From contig NZ_AEJB01000361.1 of the NCBI RefSeq assembly GCF_000331005.1, positions 186,001-250,000 on the forward strand: a stretch of 64,000 nucleotides of DNA, given 5' to 3'. Shown here piece after piece: positions 17,322 to 27,032 of the stretch. The translations under genes were made by a program, and so were the position numbers. Every line of letters starts with the position of its first letter. Within the stretch, counting starts at the first letter, position 1. The notes under the pieces were generated by a model. It was not told the origin of the DNA. It did no database searches and was given only the letters and a program-made list of their open reading frames with translations. Origin of the DNA: Streptomyces turgidiscabies Car8 (GTDB lineage Bacteria > Actinomycetota > Actinomycetes > Streptomycetales > Streptomycetaceae).

Positions 17322-17840
17322 TCACGCCGCATCGGTGTCGTCGGACTCACCCCGGCCAAACAGGAATCCGCGGACATCACCGTTCTTCATCATGTCCTGC
17401 AGATGCGCCAGGAACACCGCACGCTGCGTGGCCCGGCGATCGGCCAAGGGGTCGTACTCGCGCAGTACCTTCAGGTTGACGACCCAGCCGTTCTCGCGAG
17501 AGATGGACTGGTCAAGCTGAGAGTCCGGAACGACGTCCATGCCGGTGAAATCGTGGTCGAACTCGGGCGCGATGCCGAGGTGTTGATTCGGCTCGTCGAT
17601 GTAGAGCGTGTCGACGCCGACCTGCTGGCCGGCCTTGTCGAAAGCCACGAGGAACACACGGTCTGCCCTGGTGGTGTTGTCGACGTGGACCGCTGCAACG
17701 TTCGTGTCACCGATGAAGCTCGTCTGCTCGAACCGTTCGTACACGCGGGCACGAGCTTCATGGCACCACATGATGCGCCGGGCTTCATCGAAACCTTTGA
17801 ACTCGTCAGAGTTGGACGCTTCGGGGTGGGGGTGGATCAT
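17322..17840 (-). CDS. hypothetical protein, 172 aa
   Basis: AAGGAG lies about 8 nt before the ATG at 17840. It is a soluble, acidic protein with segments such as VFLVAFDKAGQQVGVDTLYI and a helical C-terminal part (RATQRAVFLAHLQDMM). No family recognised. It has its own terminator, as in the other genes of this block. Confidence 0.65.
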   Translation of the reverse strand: MIHPHPEASNSDEFKGFDEARRIMWCHEARARVYERFEQTSFIGDTNVAAVHVDNTTRADRVFLVAFDKAGQQVGVDTLYIDEPNQHLGIAPEFDHDFTGMDVVPDSQLDQSISRENGWVVNLKVLREYDPLADRRATQRAVFLAHLQDMMKNGDVRGFLFGRGESDDTDAA

Positions 17841-18343
17841 CGGTGCGCTCCTTCATATGCGGTGGCTCCAACCACCTTTCAGCGCCCGCCTCCTGGTGCG
17901 TGCAGCGGTTCACCGCCGCGGGCTTTGTCGGCTTCCCCGTGGGCAGTTTCGGCTTGAGCCTCACTCGCCTCATGGTTGGCCGGGCTTGCATCGGCAACGC
18001 TAGGCATATGCGCGTGGCGATGCCATTTCGCCGGTGCACAAACTGGCCGTTGACACCTGTCGGTATTGCACCAGTCGGCTACATGCCGGCGCGGAAGTGC
18101 ACCTTCCTCATGACAGGGGTGTCGGGGTTGCACACTTTCAGGCCCCACGCGTAGCTCGTCTATCACTTGGCAAACTTCCGCCCCATCCTGAACACCACGC
18201 CACGAACGGCAGGTTGGTCGATAAGGAGACATTTCCCGGTGGTCTCTTGCGGTGGCGTGGAAGGTGGTCTAACCCCATACTGACGAGCCGTTTTTCCTCG
18301 TGTCTTCCTTCGTCCCGCGAGGCGTTTGTGGTAGCCCTCCGAT
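17841..18343. other. 500-nt intergenic region between divergent genes
   Basis: No convincing gene. A short minus-strand frame (ends about 18080) reads WGLKVCNPDTPVMRKVHF but lacks a start and may be a fragment. A TTGACA hexamer at about 18052 has no good -10 partner. Promoters for both neighbours presumably lie here. Confidence 0.4.
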
Positions 18344-19330
18344 GTGATCGACCTTCCCTCCGAGCCAATGCTGGCGAATCCCGTCGAGACGTTTGCACTT
18401 CCCTTGAACTGGTTTGCCGAACCGAAATGGGATGGCTTCCGGGCGTTCGCGGCACACGATGCTACCGGTCCTACGGTGCTGCGCTCGCGCACGGGCAGTG
18501 ATCTATCCGCGGCCTTTCCGGAGATCACCTCAGCCCTTCGGCGGTTGCCCTTTTCCGTCGTCTTCGACGGCGAATTGGTCGTGTGGGAGGAGAACAGGCT
18601 CGCGTTCGGGCGGCTCACGCAGCGGTTGCACCGCCGGGGCGCCGTCGCTCAGCAGGCCGCGGCTGCCCAGCCGGCCCACTACGTCGTGTTCGACCTGCTC
18701 CACGTCGAGGGCCAGAGCCTGCGCGAACGCTCATACGTCGAGAGACGGCGGGCACTCGAAACCCTGTTCCAGCGGGAGGGGCTGGCTGCGCCGTGGACGT
18801 TGTGCCCGTCAACAAACGATGCCGAAGTGGCCCGAGGGTGGCTGGCCTGGTCCGTGGCCGGCGTGGAAGGCTGCGTGTTCAAGGACGGCGGCGAAAGCTA
18901 TCGGCCAGGAGAACGCTCCTGGCGGAAGTTCCGGGTGCGCGACACCCTGGAGATGATCGTCGGTGCGGTCACCGGGGCGCCCCACCGTCCCCGGACACTG
19001 CTGCTCGGCCGGCACGACTTCGACGGACGACTGCAGTATGCGGGACGCACGAGCGCCTTGCCGGGAGTTCAGGCTCAGATCATGGGGGGTCTCTTGCGCC
19101 CGGTAGCGGATCACCCGTGGGCCGGGTGGTCTTTCTCCGCCGGCTGGGGATCACGGGAGAAACTACAGGTGTCTCTGGTCGTTCCGGAGACCGTCGTCGA
19201 GATCAGCGTGGATGTCTCCCGGGACGCCCGCGGCCGTCTGCGCCACCCTGTGCGCTTTGTGCGGGTGCGTGCGGACATGGCCGTCGAAGACGTGCCGCCC
19301 CTCGACGCGCTGCGAAGGCCGGCCACATGA
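18344..19330 (+). CDS. ATP-dependent DNA ligase, 328 aa
   Basis: Seals nicks using ATP. The nucleotidyltransferase motifs are present: EPKWDGFR with the adenylated Lys at 28, VVFDGELVV (72-80), YVVFDLLH (113-120), EGCVFKDG (Lys 180) and WRKFRVRD. A C-terminal OB-type domain follows. Length and layout match the actinobacterial LigC group or the isolated ligase domain of LigD. No Ku or nuclease domain is encoded beside it. Start GTG at 18344; an overlapping ATG two bases earlier is out of frame. It could serve plasmid replication or end-joining repair. Confidence 0.9.
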   Translation: MIDLPSEPMLANPVETFALPLNWFAEPKWDGFRAFAAHDATGPTVLRSRTGSDLSAAFPEITSALRRLPFSVVFDGELVVWEENRLAFGRLTQRLHRRGAVAQQAAAAQPAHYVVFDLLHVEGQSLRERSYVERRRALETLFQREGLAAPWTLCPSTNDAEVARGWLAWSVAGVEGCVFKDGGESYRPGERSWRKFRVRDTLEMIVGAVTGAPHRPRTLLLGRHDFDGRLQYAGRTSALPGVQAQIMGGLLRPVADHPWAGWSFSAGWGSREKLQVSLVVPETVVEISVDVSRDARGRLRHPVRFVRVRADMAVEDVPPLDALRRPAT

Positions 19331-19382
19331 GGAAGAAAAAGGAGGGGTCTCTCTCACGCCGAGTTCTGTGACGCTGAGGCGC

Positions 19383-21296
19383 TCAGCAGGCAACGACAGA
19401 CAGTCCTTGCTGATCTGAGGGCAGATCAGGCTGGCCCGTGACGACATGAAGTGAGAACTGCAGATCGCGTACGCCCGCGAGGGTGGCGAGATCGCGCTGC
19501 ATGTGGTTCTCCACGGCCCGCAGATGGGAACGCACTGTGACCTCGGAGAGACCGAGCGCGCGGGCTGCCGGCTCGACGTGCGTGTCGAAGGTGAGCCAGG
19601 CGAGCGCCGTGGACTGGAGGTCACGCCGGTCTGCCTGGACCGGTTTGACCAAGGTCTGTGCCCAGGCGTGCACCTGGGGAGTGTCCAACAGCCGCGCCAA
19701 GGAGGGCGGTTCCGCACCGGCCAGCCGCGGAGAGGCGGAACCCTCTCGTTGCGTGACCAGTTCCATGGCCAGGGCGACGGCTACGCGGTCGCTTATGGAC
19801 GTGAAGTCCATGCGTAGGAGTTCGGCGGCTCGTGAGGCGCGGCGCATGACCGTGTTGCGGTGCAGGCGCAGCCGGCGGGCGGCCACCGTGTATGGGTAGG
19901 CGAGGGCGGCCGGAAGGGTTTCGCGCATGGACTCCCACTGCGTCTCGTCGCGCATCAGCGGGTGCAGCAGGCGGCGGGCCCAGTGTTGCGCTTCCGCCTG
20001 CGGCAGGAGACTGACGAGGTCGGAGCCGTGCACGGAGAGGGCCACGGAGTCAGGCTGGAAGGCGGCAAACCTCTGGGCGGTGATGGCCTCGTGAAGTGCG
20101 TCGGCGAGCAGGGCCATGGAGTAGACCCCGCTGCCCCCCAGAGACGACGGCGGCCCCAATGCGCCCACCAGGCGGGTGAGTTCGGCGGAGACATCCTCCC
20201 CGGAATCCTCGTCGGGGCGGATCGGCTGCACTATCAGTATCCGCCGGTCGTCTCTCGGGGCAGGCACGACGAGGGCATGCTGGCCGACAGATGTCCTGCA
20301 GCGGCGGACAGTCAGCTCCCGGCGTGACGGCTGGGTCTCCACAACGAAGACGCGGGCGGTTTCCGTTTCCAGAAGTCCGGGCGCCAAATTGGCCATGACA
20401 CGCCGCGCCTTTTCAACCTCGCCGTCTAGAAGAAGCTCGAACGCTGCGCTGCGCGCCGCTTGGGAGGCACCGGAGGCTGCCCGGTATTCGCGGTGCGCCT
20501 GGTCCACGAGGCCCAGGAGTTTCGCCGCATGACGCAGCAACCGCAGATCCGCCTCGTCGAATGGGGTTCTGCGGGCCACCGCGAGTACGGTGTCCGCGGC
20601 CGAGGCCGGGGCGAGCGAGATGAGCTGGGTGTGGGGTCCGGAGAGCGTCTCGGGGAGAACTCCGTCGACGGACTGCCGGATGATGGCCTGAGCCAGCTGC
20701 TCTGCTGCCGTGGCCGGTGAGGCGGCGAGGACCCGCTCCGGTTCGCTGACCAGAACCTGGCAGTCGAGGACCCGGGCGAGCCAGTCCGCGATGCGCTGCA
20801 TGGCCCTGGAATCGGCCAGCTGGGCCGGCAACTCCTGTACCAGGGAGCTGAGTTGGGCGGCACGACGCTCAGCGAACCTCAGGCGGGACTGCTGGATCTC
20901 CTCATGCACGCCTTCCCAGCACTCGGTGGGAGCAGACGTGATCAGCAGGGCGATGCCCAGCCCACTGGCCCGGTCCACGATGACCGGGGGGAACGGCTGG
21001 CGCGCCCCGGGAGCTGCACTGACGGCCAGACCTGCGCCGCCGTCCCGGCTCATCCGCTGCAGCAACAGATCGAGAACCGTGGTGATACGGCCACGCAGGC
21101 GGAAGGGAGAAATTCCGGTGATCAAGACGAGCGAGCCGTCAGGCAGAGCCGACGGGACACCGTCTTCCAGCAGCTGCTCCGGCGTCACCGTCACCACGCC
21201 GGTGATCTCCGCGGTCTGGGCACGCAGGGAACCGCTTGCTACGAATGTCAGTTCGAGTTCCGGCCGGTCAGTGGGCAGTGAGCCCAGAGTCAGCAT
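19383..21296 (-). CDS. PucR-family transcriptional regulator with C-terminal HTH, 637 aa
   Basis: An N-terminal PucR-like sensor domain (begins MLTLGSLPTDRPELELTFVA) and a central GGDEF-like/GAF-like region lead to a helix-turn-helix, LPAALAYPYTVAARRLRLHR then NTVMRRASRAAELL, the PucR_HTH_30 pattern. A second similar HTH lies at the extreme C-terminus (PAARALGLSEVTVRSHLRAV). Such double-HTH regulators are common in Streptomyces and often control metabolism or antibiotic genes. Ligand and targets are unknown. It converges with the ligase gene. Confidence 0.8.
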   Translation of the reverse strand: MLTLGSLPTDRPELELTFVASGSLRAQTAEITGVVTVTPEQLLEDGVPSALPDGSLVLITGISPFRLRGRITTVLDLLLQRMSRDGGAGLAVSAAPGARQPFPPVIVDRASGLGIALLITSAPTECWEGVHEEIQQSRLRFAERRAAQLSSLVQELPAQLADSRAMQRIADWLARVLDCQVLVSEPERVLAASPATAAEQLAQAIIRQSVDGVLPETLSGPHTQLISLAPASAADTVLAVARRTPFDEADLRLLRHAAKLLGLVDQAHREYRAASGASQAARSAAFELLLDGEVEKARRVMANLAPGLLETETARVFVVETQPSRRELTVRRCRTSVGQHALVVPAPRDDRRILIVQPIRPDEDSGEDVSAELTRLVGALGPPSSLGGSGVYSMALLADALHEAITAQRFAAFQPDSVALSVHGSDLVSLLPQAEAQHWARRLLHPLMRDETQWESMRETLPAALAYPYTVAARRLRLHRNTVMRRASRAAELLRMDFTSISDRVAVALAMELVTQREGSASPRLAGAEPPSLARLLDTPQVHAWAQTLVKPVQADRRDLQSTALAWLTFDTHVEPAARALGLSEVTVRSHLRAVENHMQRDLATLAGVRDLQFSLHVVTGQPDLPSDQQGLSVVAC

Positions 21297-21371
21297 GGTG
21301 CGCTCCTCGGGAGTCGGGACGAGGTCGTGAAGTACCTCCGGTACCGGCTGGCCGGCACAGGCACTCAGTGA

Positions 21372-21818
21372 TCACGACCTCATGGCTCCGCTTCCGTCGA
21401 TTCGCATTACTGGTCCTGGAGGTGCGCTTTGACCCACCCGCGCGCCAGCAAGAAGAAGCCGGGGGCGTGGAGGTGCCGCCCGCTCGAGACGGCGTCCCGC
21501 GGGAGGTACCGCGGGATGCACGAGGCGCTCGGCCCGGCGCCATCTGCGGGCGCGGGCCAGTTGCGCCCGGCGGGGAGTCACGCGAGGGCACGGACGAGCC
21601 CCTCCCCCGGCGCTCACCCTCCCCCGTCGAGAGCAGTGGCGTTCACGAAGAGCACGCGCCATGGCTGACTCTCCCCGCACATCCCGGCCAGCATGGTCAC
21701 TGCTGTTGGATGCCAGCTCCATCCTCAACTCTTCCCCCTGCCGGTGCAGCGCCCGAACTGCGAGCGTGAGCCGCAGTTCGGCAAACACCAACGCCGCATC
21801 CACCGCCGTCGTGTCCAA
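21372..21818 (-). CDS. doubtful small ORF, N-terminal part protein-like
   Basis: From 21818 the first 45 residues (MDTTAVDAALVFAELRLTLA, then ALHRQGEELRMELASNSS) look like a real helical protein. The rest is Arg/Pro/Gly-rich and looks non-coding, so the frame may be broken near 21680 or the gene may be spurious. Confidence 0.3.
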   Translation of the reverse strand: MDTTAVDAALVFAELRLTLAVRALHRQGEELRMELASNSSDHAGRDVRGESAMARALRERHCSRRGRVSAGGGARPCPRVTPRRAQLARARRWRRAERLVHPAVPPAGRRLERAAPPRPRLLLAGARVGQSAPPGPVMRIDGSGAMRS

Positions 21819-21945
21819 CTCTTCGGGCTACTGGGGACCCAGCACCCAGGAGATCATTCCTGCACTACAGTCGTTACGGTCAGTAATCAATCTGCTGCGC
21901 AGGGTTTCATTCACCCTATCGTGATCCTGCCTTGCGCCCCCGGCT

Positions 21946-22566
21946 ATGTCAACTAAAATACACAGCACCGAACCCCGCCTGAGTGAGAGACCGATACATA
22001 GTGGTGTACAGCCTGCAGCAGGACGGCCCCCAGGCCCTGTCCGGCAATCCCTGCCTGTGCTGAGGCGCGGCCGCCGCCCTCTGGCGGAGAGACTTAGCGC
22101 GTTGATGGCCGCCCGCCGCGATGCCAAAGGCCGCGCGTTCTCGTCGCGCACGCTGTCTGCCGCCGTCGACGCACTGCCGGGCGAGCACCCGTCGGTGTCT
22201 CACGCCGCCATCGCCAAATTGGCCAAGGGTTCCCAGGACAACCCGACGGTGGGCACCATCCTGGCACTGTGCGAAGCTCTCGGCGGCGTCCCACCCGCAC
22301 ATCTTCTGCCGCACAACACCTATGGCGATCTCAAGGCCCTGGAGGCCTTCGAGGATCCTCAGGTACGCCGAGTTCTCGCACTGCTGAACGGCATGCCGCC
22401 CGACGAGGTGCACAACCTCATCGCGGACCTTGAACAGCGTCGGGATGATCTCGGTCTAGAGCCGGTGCCGGACGACGAGGCGGACAAGTCGCCCGACAAG
22501 CCTCAACGACGCCGGAGTATGGACGACGCCGCACGCTATGCGGCAGATGCACTGGAGGGTTTGTAA
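21946..22566 (+). CDS. XRE-type regulator, up to 206 aa
   Basis: The HTH region reads LAERLSALMAARRDAKGRAF, then SVSHAAIAKLAKGSQDNPT and GTILALCEALG, matching actinobacterial Cro/CI-type (XRE) regulators. The N-terminal 45 residues are weak and the true start may be internal. It ends immediately before a GTG that starts a MAB_1171c-like membrane protein (no gap), a pairing seen repeatedly in Streptomyces, often beside a P450 as here. The regulated gene is probably this operon. Confidence 0.75.
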   Translation: MSTKIHSTEPRLSERPIHSGVQPAAGRPPGPVRQSLPVLRRGRRPLAERLSALMAARRDAKGRAFSSRTLSAAVDALPGEHPSVSHAAIAKLAKGSQDNPTVGTILALCEALGGVPPAHLLPHNTYGDLKALEAFEDPQVRRVLALLNGMPPDEVHNLIADLEQRRDDLGLEPVPDDEADKSPDKPQRRRSMDDAARYAADALEGL

Positions 22567-23331
22567 GTGGTCGACGGCATAGTCTTCGGGACGTGCACCG
22601 CAGCCGGATTGGTGGTCACAGCGCTCTGCACACGGAGGGCCGTGGGCAATCCGCGGGTGTCCACCTGGGCGATCGCCCTCGCCTTCGGGGTGTGCACACT
22701 GGGCGTCCTGTGCGCCGTCCCCGCGGTGGCCGATGCGTTGCAGGACATCACGGGCCTGCACAACGTCGGCAAGCTGGTGGCTCACATCTGTGCGGTCCTG
22801 TGGTGTGCCTTCCTTCAGATCACGATGGTGGACCTCGCCTACCGGCCCGAGTACCTGAAGGCCGCGATGTTCCAGCGCGGCTTCGCCGCCGCGGTGGAAC
22901 TGATGATCCTGGTGCCGCTCTTCCTGGCCACGAACCGGCCCGATGTCGAGTTCACGACCGAGTACGCCGACGACCCGAAGGTCGCCGCGTATCTGCTGAT
23001 CTACCTCTCCTACGTCCTGGTCACCTGCGCTGAACTCGCATTCATGTGCGGCAGGACGGCACGCCGCAACTGGGGCATCAGACCGTGGAGCGGCGCCGGC
23101 TTCGCCTTGTCCTCCGTGTCGGCGGCCCTCGGCCTGGCGTACGCGTTCTCCAAGGGCTCGTACATCATCTTCTACACCCTCGACAATCCCTGGCCGCTGA
23201 AGGCCGAGGAGGTCGTGAGCCCCACGCTGAGCGGACTGGCGGTGCTGTTCCTCTTCTGCGGTCTGACGCTCCCCATGGTCGGTGCCCTGCGTGAGCGCCT
23301 GGGCGACAAGAAGGCACTGGCCGGAGACTAG
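22567..23331 (+). CDS. MAB_1171c-like multi-pass membrane protein, 254 aa
   Basis: Seven hydrophobic segments are visible (for example FGTCTAAGLVVTALC, WAIALAFGVCTLGVLCAVPA, AAAVELMILVPLFL, YLLIYLSYVLVTCAELAFM, FALSSVSAALGLAYAF, GLAVLFLFCGLTLPMVG). This matches the membrane half of MAB_1171c-type putative transporters, whose full-length members carry a further C-terminal domain; this one is short. The start GTG abuts the XRE stop. Function in the family is unestablished. Confidence 0.7.
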   Translation: MVDGIVFGTCTAAGLVVTALCTRRAVGNPRVSTWAIALAFGVCTLGVLCAVPAVADALQDITGLHNVGKLVAHICAVLWCAFLQITMVDLAYRPEYLKAAMFQRGFAAAVELMILVPLFLATNRPDVEFTTEYADDPKVAAYLLIYLSYVLVTCAELAFMCGRTARRNWGIRPWSGAGFALSSVSAALGLAYAFSKGSYIIFYTLDNPWPLKAEEVVSPTLSGLAVLFLFCGLTLPMVGALRERLGDKKALAGD

Positions 23332-23382
23332 CTGCCCCGCCCACGCCGGACAGGGCAGCGGCGTCGTCGACGAGTGCCTCGG

Positions 23383-24573
23383 TCAGGACGAGGACTCGGT
23401 GGCTGCGTAGCGCACCGGCAGTTCGAGGAGTCCTCGGGCGCGCAGCGAAGGCCGCCACCGCGGTTCGTTCCCGGTGAGCTCAAGATCCGCGAACCGCTCC
23501 AGGAGCGCGGCCAGGGCGATCTCAGTCTCGGCTCGTGCCAAGGGTGCGCCCAGGCAGTAGTGGATGCCGTGGCCGAGCGCCAGGTGGCCGCCGGCATCGC
23601 GGCCGAGGTCCAGGCGGTCCGGGTCCGGGAAGCGATCCGGGTCGCGGTTGGCGGCGGACAGGGACAGCAGTACCGTCTCGCCCGCCGGAATCCGGACGCC
23701 GCCGATCGTCACGTCCTCGATCGCGAAGCGCCGGATGGCAAGCAAGGCCGGGCCCTCGAAACGGGCGAACTCCTCGACGGCGGCAGGAATCCGGGACGGG
23801 TCCTGCCTCAGCAGCACCATCTGGTCCGGATGCTGCAACAGGGCCAGGATCCCGTTGCCGATCAGCTGGACGGTGTTCTCATAGCCAGCGAAGAGGATGA
23901 GGAAGGCCAAGGACATCAGCTCGTCCTCGGTGAGCCGGTCGCCCTCAGTGTCCCGTACGGCGATCAGGTCGCAAAGGAGATCGTCGGCCGGCTCGCGCCG
24001 CTTGTGGGCCATGAGCTCTGTGAAGAAGCACAGCATGGCCACGATGGCTTCCTTGGCTTCGTGGGGGTGGGCCGGATCCGGGGCGATCAGCGCTGTTGTC
24101 CAGGAGCGGAAGTCCCTGCGGTGGCTTGCCGGGACGCCGAGGAGATCGCAGATTACGGTGATCGGCAGCGGGGCCGCATAGGCGGTGATCAGGTCTGTGG
24201 TGCCGTCCGCGCCCAGAGCGTCCAGGAGTTGGTCGGCGGTGGCGCGGATCGGCGCGCGCAGCTGCTCGACCCGGCGCTGGGTGAAGGCCTTCCCGACGAG
24301 GCGACGCAGACGGGTGTGGTCGGGAGGATCCATATTCAGGAGGTTGGCGTCCAGAGCCGGAGGCAGGGACAGCCCCCGGTAATTGCCCTCACGCGCATGC
24401 GTCTTGTCCAGCGACAGCAGCGGATCGGCAAGGCCTGCGCGAACGTCGTCGAACCGAGTGACGAGCCAGGCAGGTTGCCCATCCGTTCCCGTGATGCGGT
24501 GTACCGGCGAGGTGGTCCGCAGCCCCTGGTATACGTCGTATGGGCGGGTGATCAAATCGTCCGCAAGATCCAT
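23383..24573 (-). CDS. cytochrome P450, 396 aa
   Basis: Haem-thiolate monooxygenase. Oxygen-binding I-helix AGYENT (229-234), K-helix EEFAR (ExxR, about 267-271), and haem loop LGHGIHYCLG with the Cys ligand at 340. Class I soluble bacterial type; needs ferredoxin and reductase from the host, as none is encoded here. It converges with the XRE/MAB_1171c operon, a common Streptomyces grouping. The substrate cannot be told. Start ATG at 24573. Confidence 0.95.
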   Translation of the reverse strand: MDLADDLITRPYDVYQGLRTTSPVHRITGTDGQPAWLVTRFDDVRAGLADPLLSLDKTHAREGNYRGLSLPPALDANLLNMDPPDHTRLRRLVGKAFTQRRVEQLRAPIRATADQLLDALGADGTTDLITAYAAPLPITVICDLLGVPASHRRDFRSWTTALIAPDPAHPHEAKEAIVAMLCFFTELMAHKRREPADDLLCDLIAVRDTEGDRLTEDELMSLAFLILFAGYENTVQLIGNGILALLQHPDQMVLLRQDPSRIPAAVEEFARFEGPALLAIRRFAIEDVTIGGVRIPAGETVLLSLSAANRDPDRFPDPDRLDLGRDAGGHLALGHGIHYCLGAPLARAETEIALAALLERFADLELTGNEPRWRPSLRARGLLELPVRYAATESSS

Positions 24574-24580
24574 GTGTCCA

Positions 24581-24592
24581 CCCTAGCTAGGG
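24581..24592. promoter_or_regulatory. 12-bp palindrome at the P450 start
   Basis: CCCTAGCTAGGG lies 7 nt upstream of the P450 start codon and overlaps the likely ribosome binding site. It could be an operator for a dimeric repressor. Confidence 0.35.
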
Positions 24593-24702
24593 GGCCGTTC
24601 CCCTACGCCAGTTTCCGGGCTCGGCACTTGGGGCGTCGACGGGCCTGGACTGTGATCTGCACGTGTGATCCCTTTGGTTCTGCTGGCGGATCGAGGTGTC
24701 GG

Positions 24703-25497
24703 TCAGCCCATGCGCTTGACGTTGAAGGTGTGCAGCCGATCGGCGGCCTCGACGTCCGTGGCGTACGTTCCGAGGAACTGGTCACAGAAGCGGGCGTGCC
24801 ATCGTCGCGTCGCGTGGCCCCCCCAGGTGTGGGTGATCTGGAACCGGCCGTCGGCCGCCAGCAGCGCTACCCCATGCGGGACGCGGATGCTGTCGACCAG
24901 CAAGCTGCGGTTGCTCTTGATCACGACCTTGACGTGGTGGGCGTAGGTCTCGCGTGTGACTGTCCAGTGCGGGTCGTGGGGCGCATCGCTGTAGCGGTCC
25001 GCCATGCGCAGCACCTTCACGGCGGTCTCGACGCTGACCCGGTTCGGCGTGGGGTCAGTGCGGTAGCCGGTCGTCATCCGGACCGGGACGAGCGGCTTGT
25101 GCGGCTCGGGGGCGGGCTCCAGATCCCGCGGCCACGCCTGCCACCGCGAACCCATGCGGTCCTTGAGGATCACGGCCTTGATCTCGCCGTCCTCCAGGCG
25201 AACACCGTCGACTCGGTATGGGGTCCACTCGTCGCGCTGGTGCTTCCAGGTAACGCACCGGCCGTGGCGGGCAATCTCCGGGGCGTATTCCAACCACCGG
25301 TCCTGCCAGAACTCGACGATCCCCTGCTTGGTATCTCTGTGGTAGTACTTCGCCTCGAAGGCCAGGCGCTCCTCATGCGTCCAGACCGTTTCCACGAGCC
25401 GGTCGACGAACTCGACGACTCGCTTTGTGTCCGGAAGGTTGATCGGCATTCCGTCGTTGCGGCTGTACTTCTGGTATTTTTCGGCAGCAGGCCGCAT
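24703..25497 (-). CDS. hypothetical protein, 264 aa
   Basis: Soluble, aromatic- and charge-rich protein (VVEFVDRLVETVWTHEERLA, later GVALLAADGRFQITHTWGGH). No family recognised. It starts 4 nt after the stop of the next gene upstream (25502) and is surely co-transcribed with it. ATG at 25497, with an in-frame ATG 16 codons later as the alternative. Confidence 0.65.
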   Translation of the reverse strand: MRPAAEKYQKYSRNDGMPINLPDTKRVVEFVDRLVETVWTHEERLAFEAKYYHRDTKQGIVEFWQDRWLEYAPEIARHGRCVTWKHQRDEWTPYRVDGVRLEDGEIKAVILKDRMGSRWQAWPRDLEPAPEPHKPLVPVRMTTGYRTDPTPNRVSVETAVKVLRMADRYSDAPHDPHWTVTRETYAHHVKVVIKSNRSLLVDSIRVPHGVALLAADGRFQITHTWGGHATRRWHARFCDQFLGTYATDVEAADRLHTFNVKRMG

Positions 25498-25501
25498 GGG
25501 C

Positions 25502-26116
25502 TCAGACCTCCTGGAAGTGGTACCGGCCGGCGAACAGGTTGAAGTACTCGGGAATGTCGATCCACGTATCGCGGTAGGTGCGGCCAGCCCGCTCGCGGAC
25601 CTCGGTGTCGAGGGGCACGACGACGGAGCGGGACCACCAGATGGGCAGACAGCGGCTGTTCTCCACGAAGCGGACCTCCGCGCTCGGGATATCCCGCCCG
25701 TGCATTTCGCGGGCTGCGTCGCGCATCTCCTCGAAACGCGGAGACTGGACCCCGAATAGCTGCCTGCCTTCCACGTAGACGTAGAAGCGGCCGGTCGCGT
25801 GGGTCACGGTGTGGCTCACACCGATCTCGTAGACGTCGTACGAGTACCAGCCGGTCTCGTCCTTGTAGAACTCCATCCAGCCGAGCGGGTTCGGCATGGA
25901 GTAGTCGTGGCCCGTCTCCTGGTCGCGGAGTTTCCCGAATCCGTCCCTCAGGATGTAGACCGGCATGAGCTTGCCGGTCAGCCCCATACTCTGCATGCAT
26001 TCGGACGCACCGAGCTTGACGACGACGGTGTCACCGGGCTGGACGTAGTGCTTTCGGGCCTCTTGTAGACGTGCGGCATCTGGTTTCCCCTCCTGGACTT
26101 CTACTGCGGCTGACAT
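25502..26116 (-). CDS. hypothetical protein, 204 aa
   Basis: A PGDTVVVKLGASE opening suggests a beta-rich N-terminal domain, followed by YDVYEIGVSHTVTHATGRFY and a C-terminal IDIPEYFNLFAGRYHF. No family recognised. A strong AGGAGGGG inside the first 20 codons points to an out-of-frame ATG, so the exact start is uncertain. First gene of the 24.7-26.1 kb pair. Confidence 0.6.
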   Translation of the reverse strand: MSAAVEVQEGKPDAARLQEARKHYVQPGDTVVVKLGASECMQSMGLTGKLMPVYILRDGFGKLRDQETGHDYSMPNPLGWMEFYKDETGWYSYDVYEIGVSHTVTHATGRFYVYVEGRQLFGVQSPRFEEMRDAAREMHGRDIPSAEVRFVENSRCLPIWWSRSVVVPLDTEVRERAGRTYRDTWIDIPEYFNLFAGRYHFQEV

Positions 26117-26447
26117 TCGGAAGCCCGGGGCGCGGCGTTGCTGCTGCGTCCTGGGCTGCCGTTAGACTCAGACATCGATTGCTGTGCAGGTGCCATCGGT
26201 GTGCACCACGAATGCCTGATGGAATGTGCGCCTCTGAACTCGCGTTCTTTCACGCGGTATTGGGGCTTGCCCTTACGCATGCGTGCACTCATGTGGCGCA
26301 CGCAGTAAGCCGCGACCGGATCGGATTCCGCGCCGCCCCGCGCGGTTTCAGTTCACGTATCGGGTCGCTGTGTCGACCCATGCGGCCGGTTCGTCACCAG
26401 CCGGGGGCACGTACTGCTGGAGCATGAAAATCCACAGCGGCACGTGA
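26117..26447. other. 330-nt intergenic region
   Basis: No gene or clear hairpin seen; probably carries the promoter of the gene starting at 26116. Confidence 0.4.
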
Positions 26448-27032
26448 TCAGTTGTCGGGCACAACCTTGCCGTCCGGGTAGACGGTGTGCGGTCGGCCGG
26501 CATAGCCGTTCACCCATTGGAAGACCCGGCCGCGCCACTCGTAGGCTGGCTGTTCCTCCGGCAGCCAGCGCAGGAACGCCAGTGCCTCCGACTTGAACGC
26601 GTGCGGCTGTCCGGTCCATCCGGTCGCCCGAATCGAGAACGAGGATTTGTAGTTCTCCCACTCGCCGTGCGAGCCGACAGGACGGCGCTGCTGCTGCATG
26701 TGGTAGCTGGGATACCCATCCCGCGCGTCGGCCTCGCCCAACTTCCAGGCGAGCATGCGGTCTTCACCGTCGCCGAACGTGCCCTTGAGGTTCACGTATG
26801 CGGCCCCGGTCCACCATGTCTGACCGTTGTCGTCCACGAGACGGGCCTCACCACGCGGCATCGTCGGGCGCTCGTTGAGGATCAGGTACCGGGTGTTCCG
26901 CTCGGGCATGTGGCCGGACGCGTCGCATCGGTAGACCAGCTCCTGGCCCTCGACCTTGATGCTCATCCCGCGGTCGGCCCGAGTGATCGGCTTCTTTCCG
27001 TCCCACCCGTACGGTAGTTGGGCACGGGTCAT
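26448..27032 (-). CDS. hypothetical protein, 194 aa
   Basis: The preferred start is the ATG at 27032, with GAGGGGGAAAG upstream; it overlaps the stop of the upstream gene (ATGA). The product is beta-rich and aromatic (RDGYPSYHMQQQRR, then WRGRVFQWVNGYAGRPHTVY). No family recognised. Confidence 0.6.
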   Translation of the reverse strand: MTRAQLPYGWDGKKPITRADRGMSIKVEGQELVYRCDASGHMPERNTRYLILNERPTMPRGEARLVDDNGQTWWTGAAYVNLKGTFGDGEDRMLAWKLGEADARDGYPSYHMQQQRRPVGSHGEWENYKSSFSIRATGWTGQPHAFKSEALAFLRWLPEEQPAYEWRGRVFQWVNGYAGRPHTVYPDGKVVPDN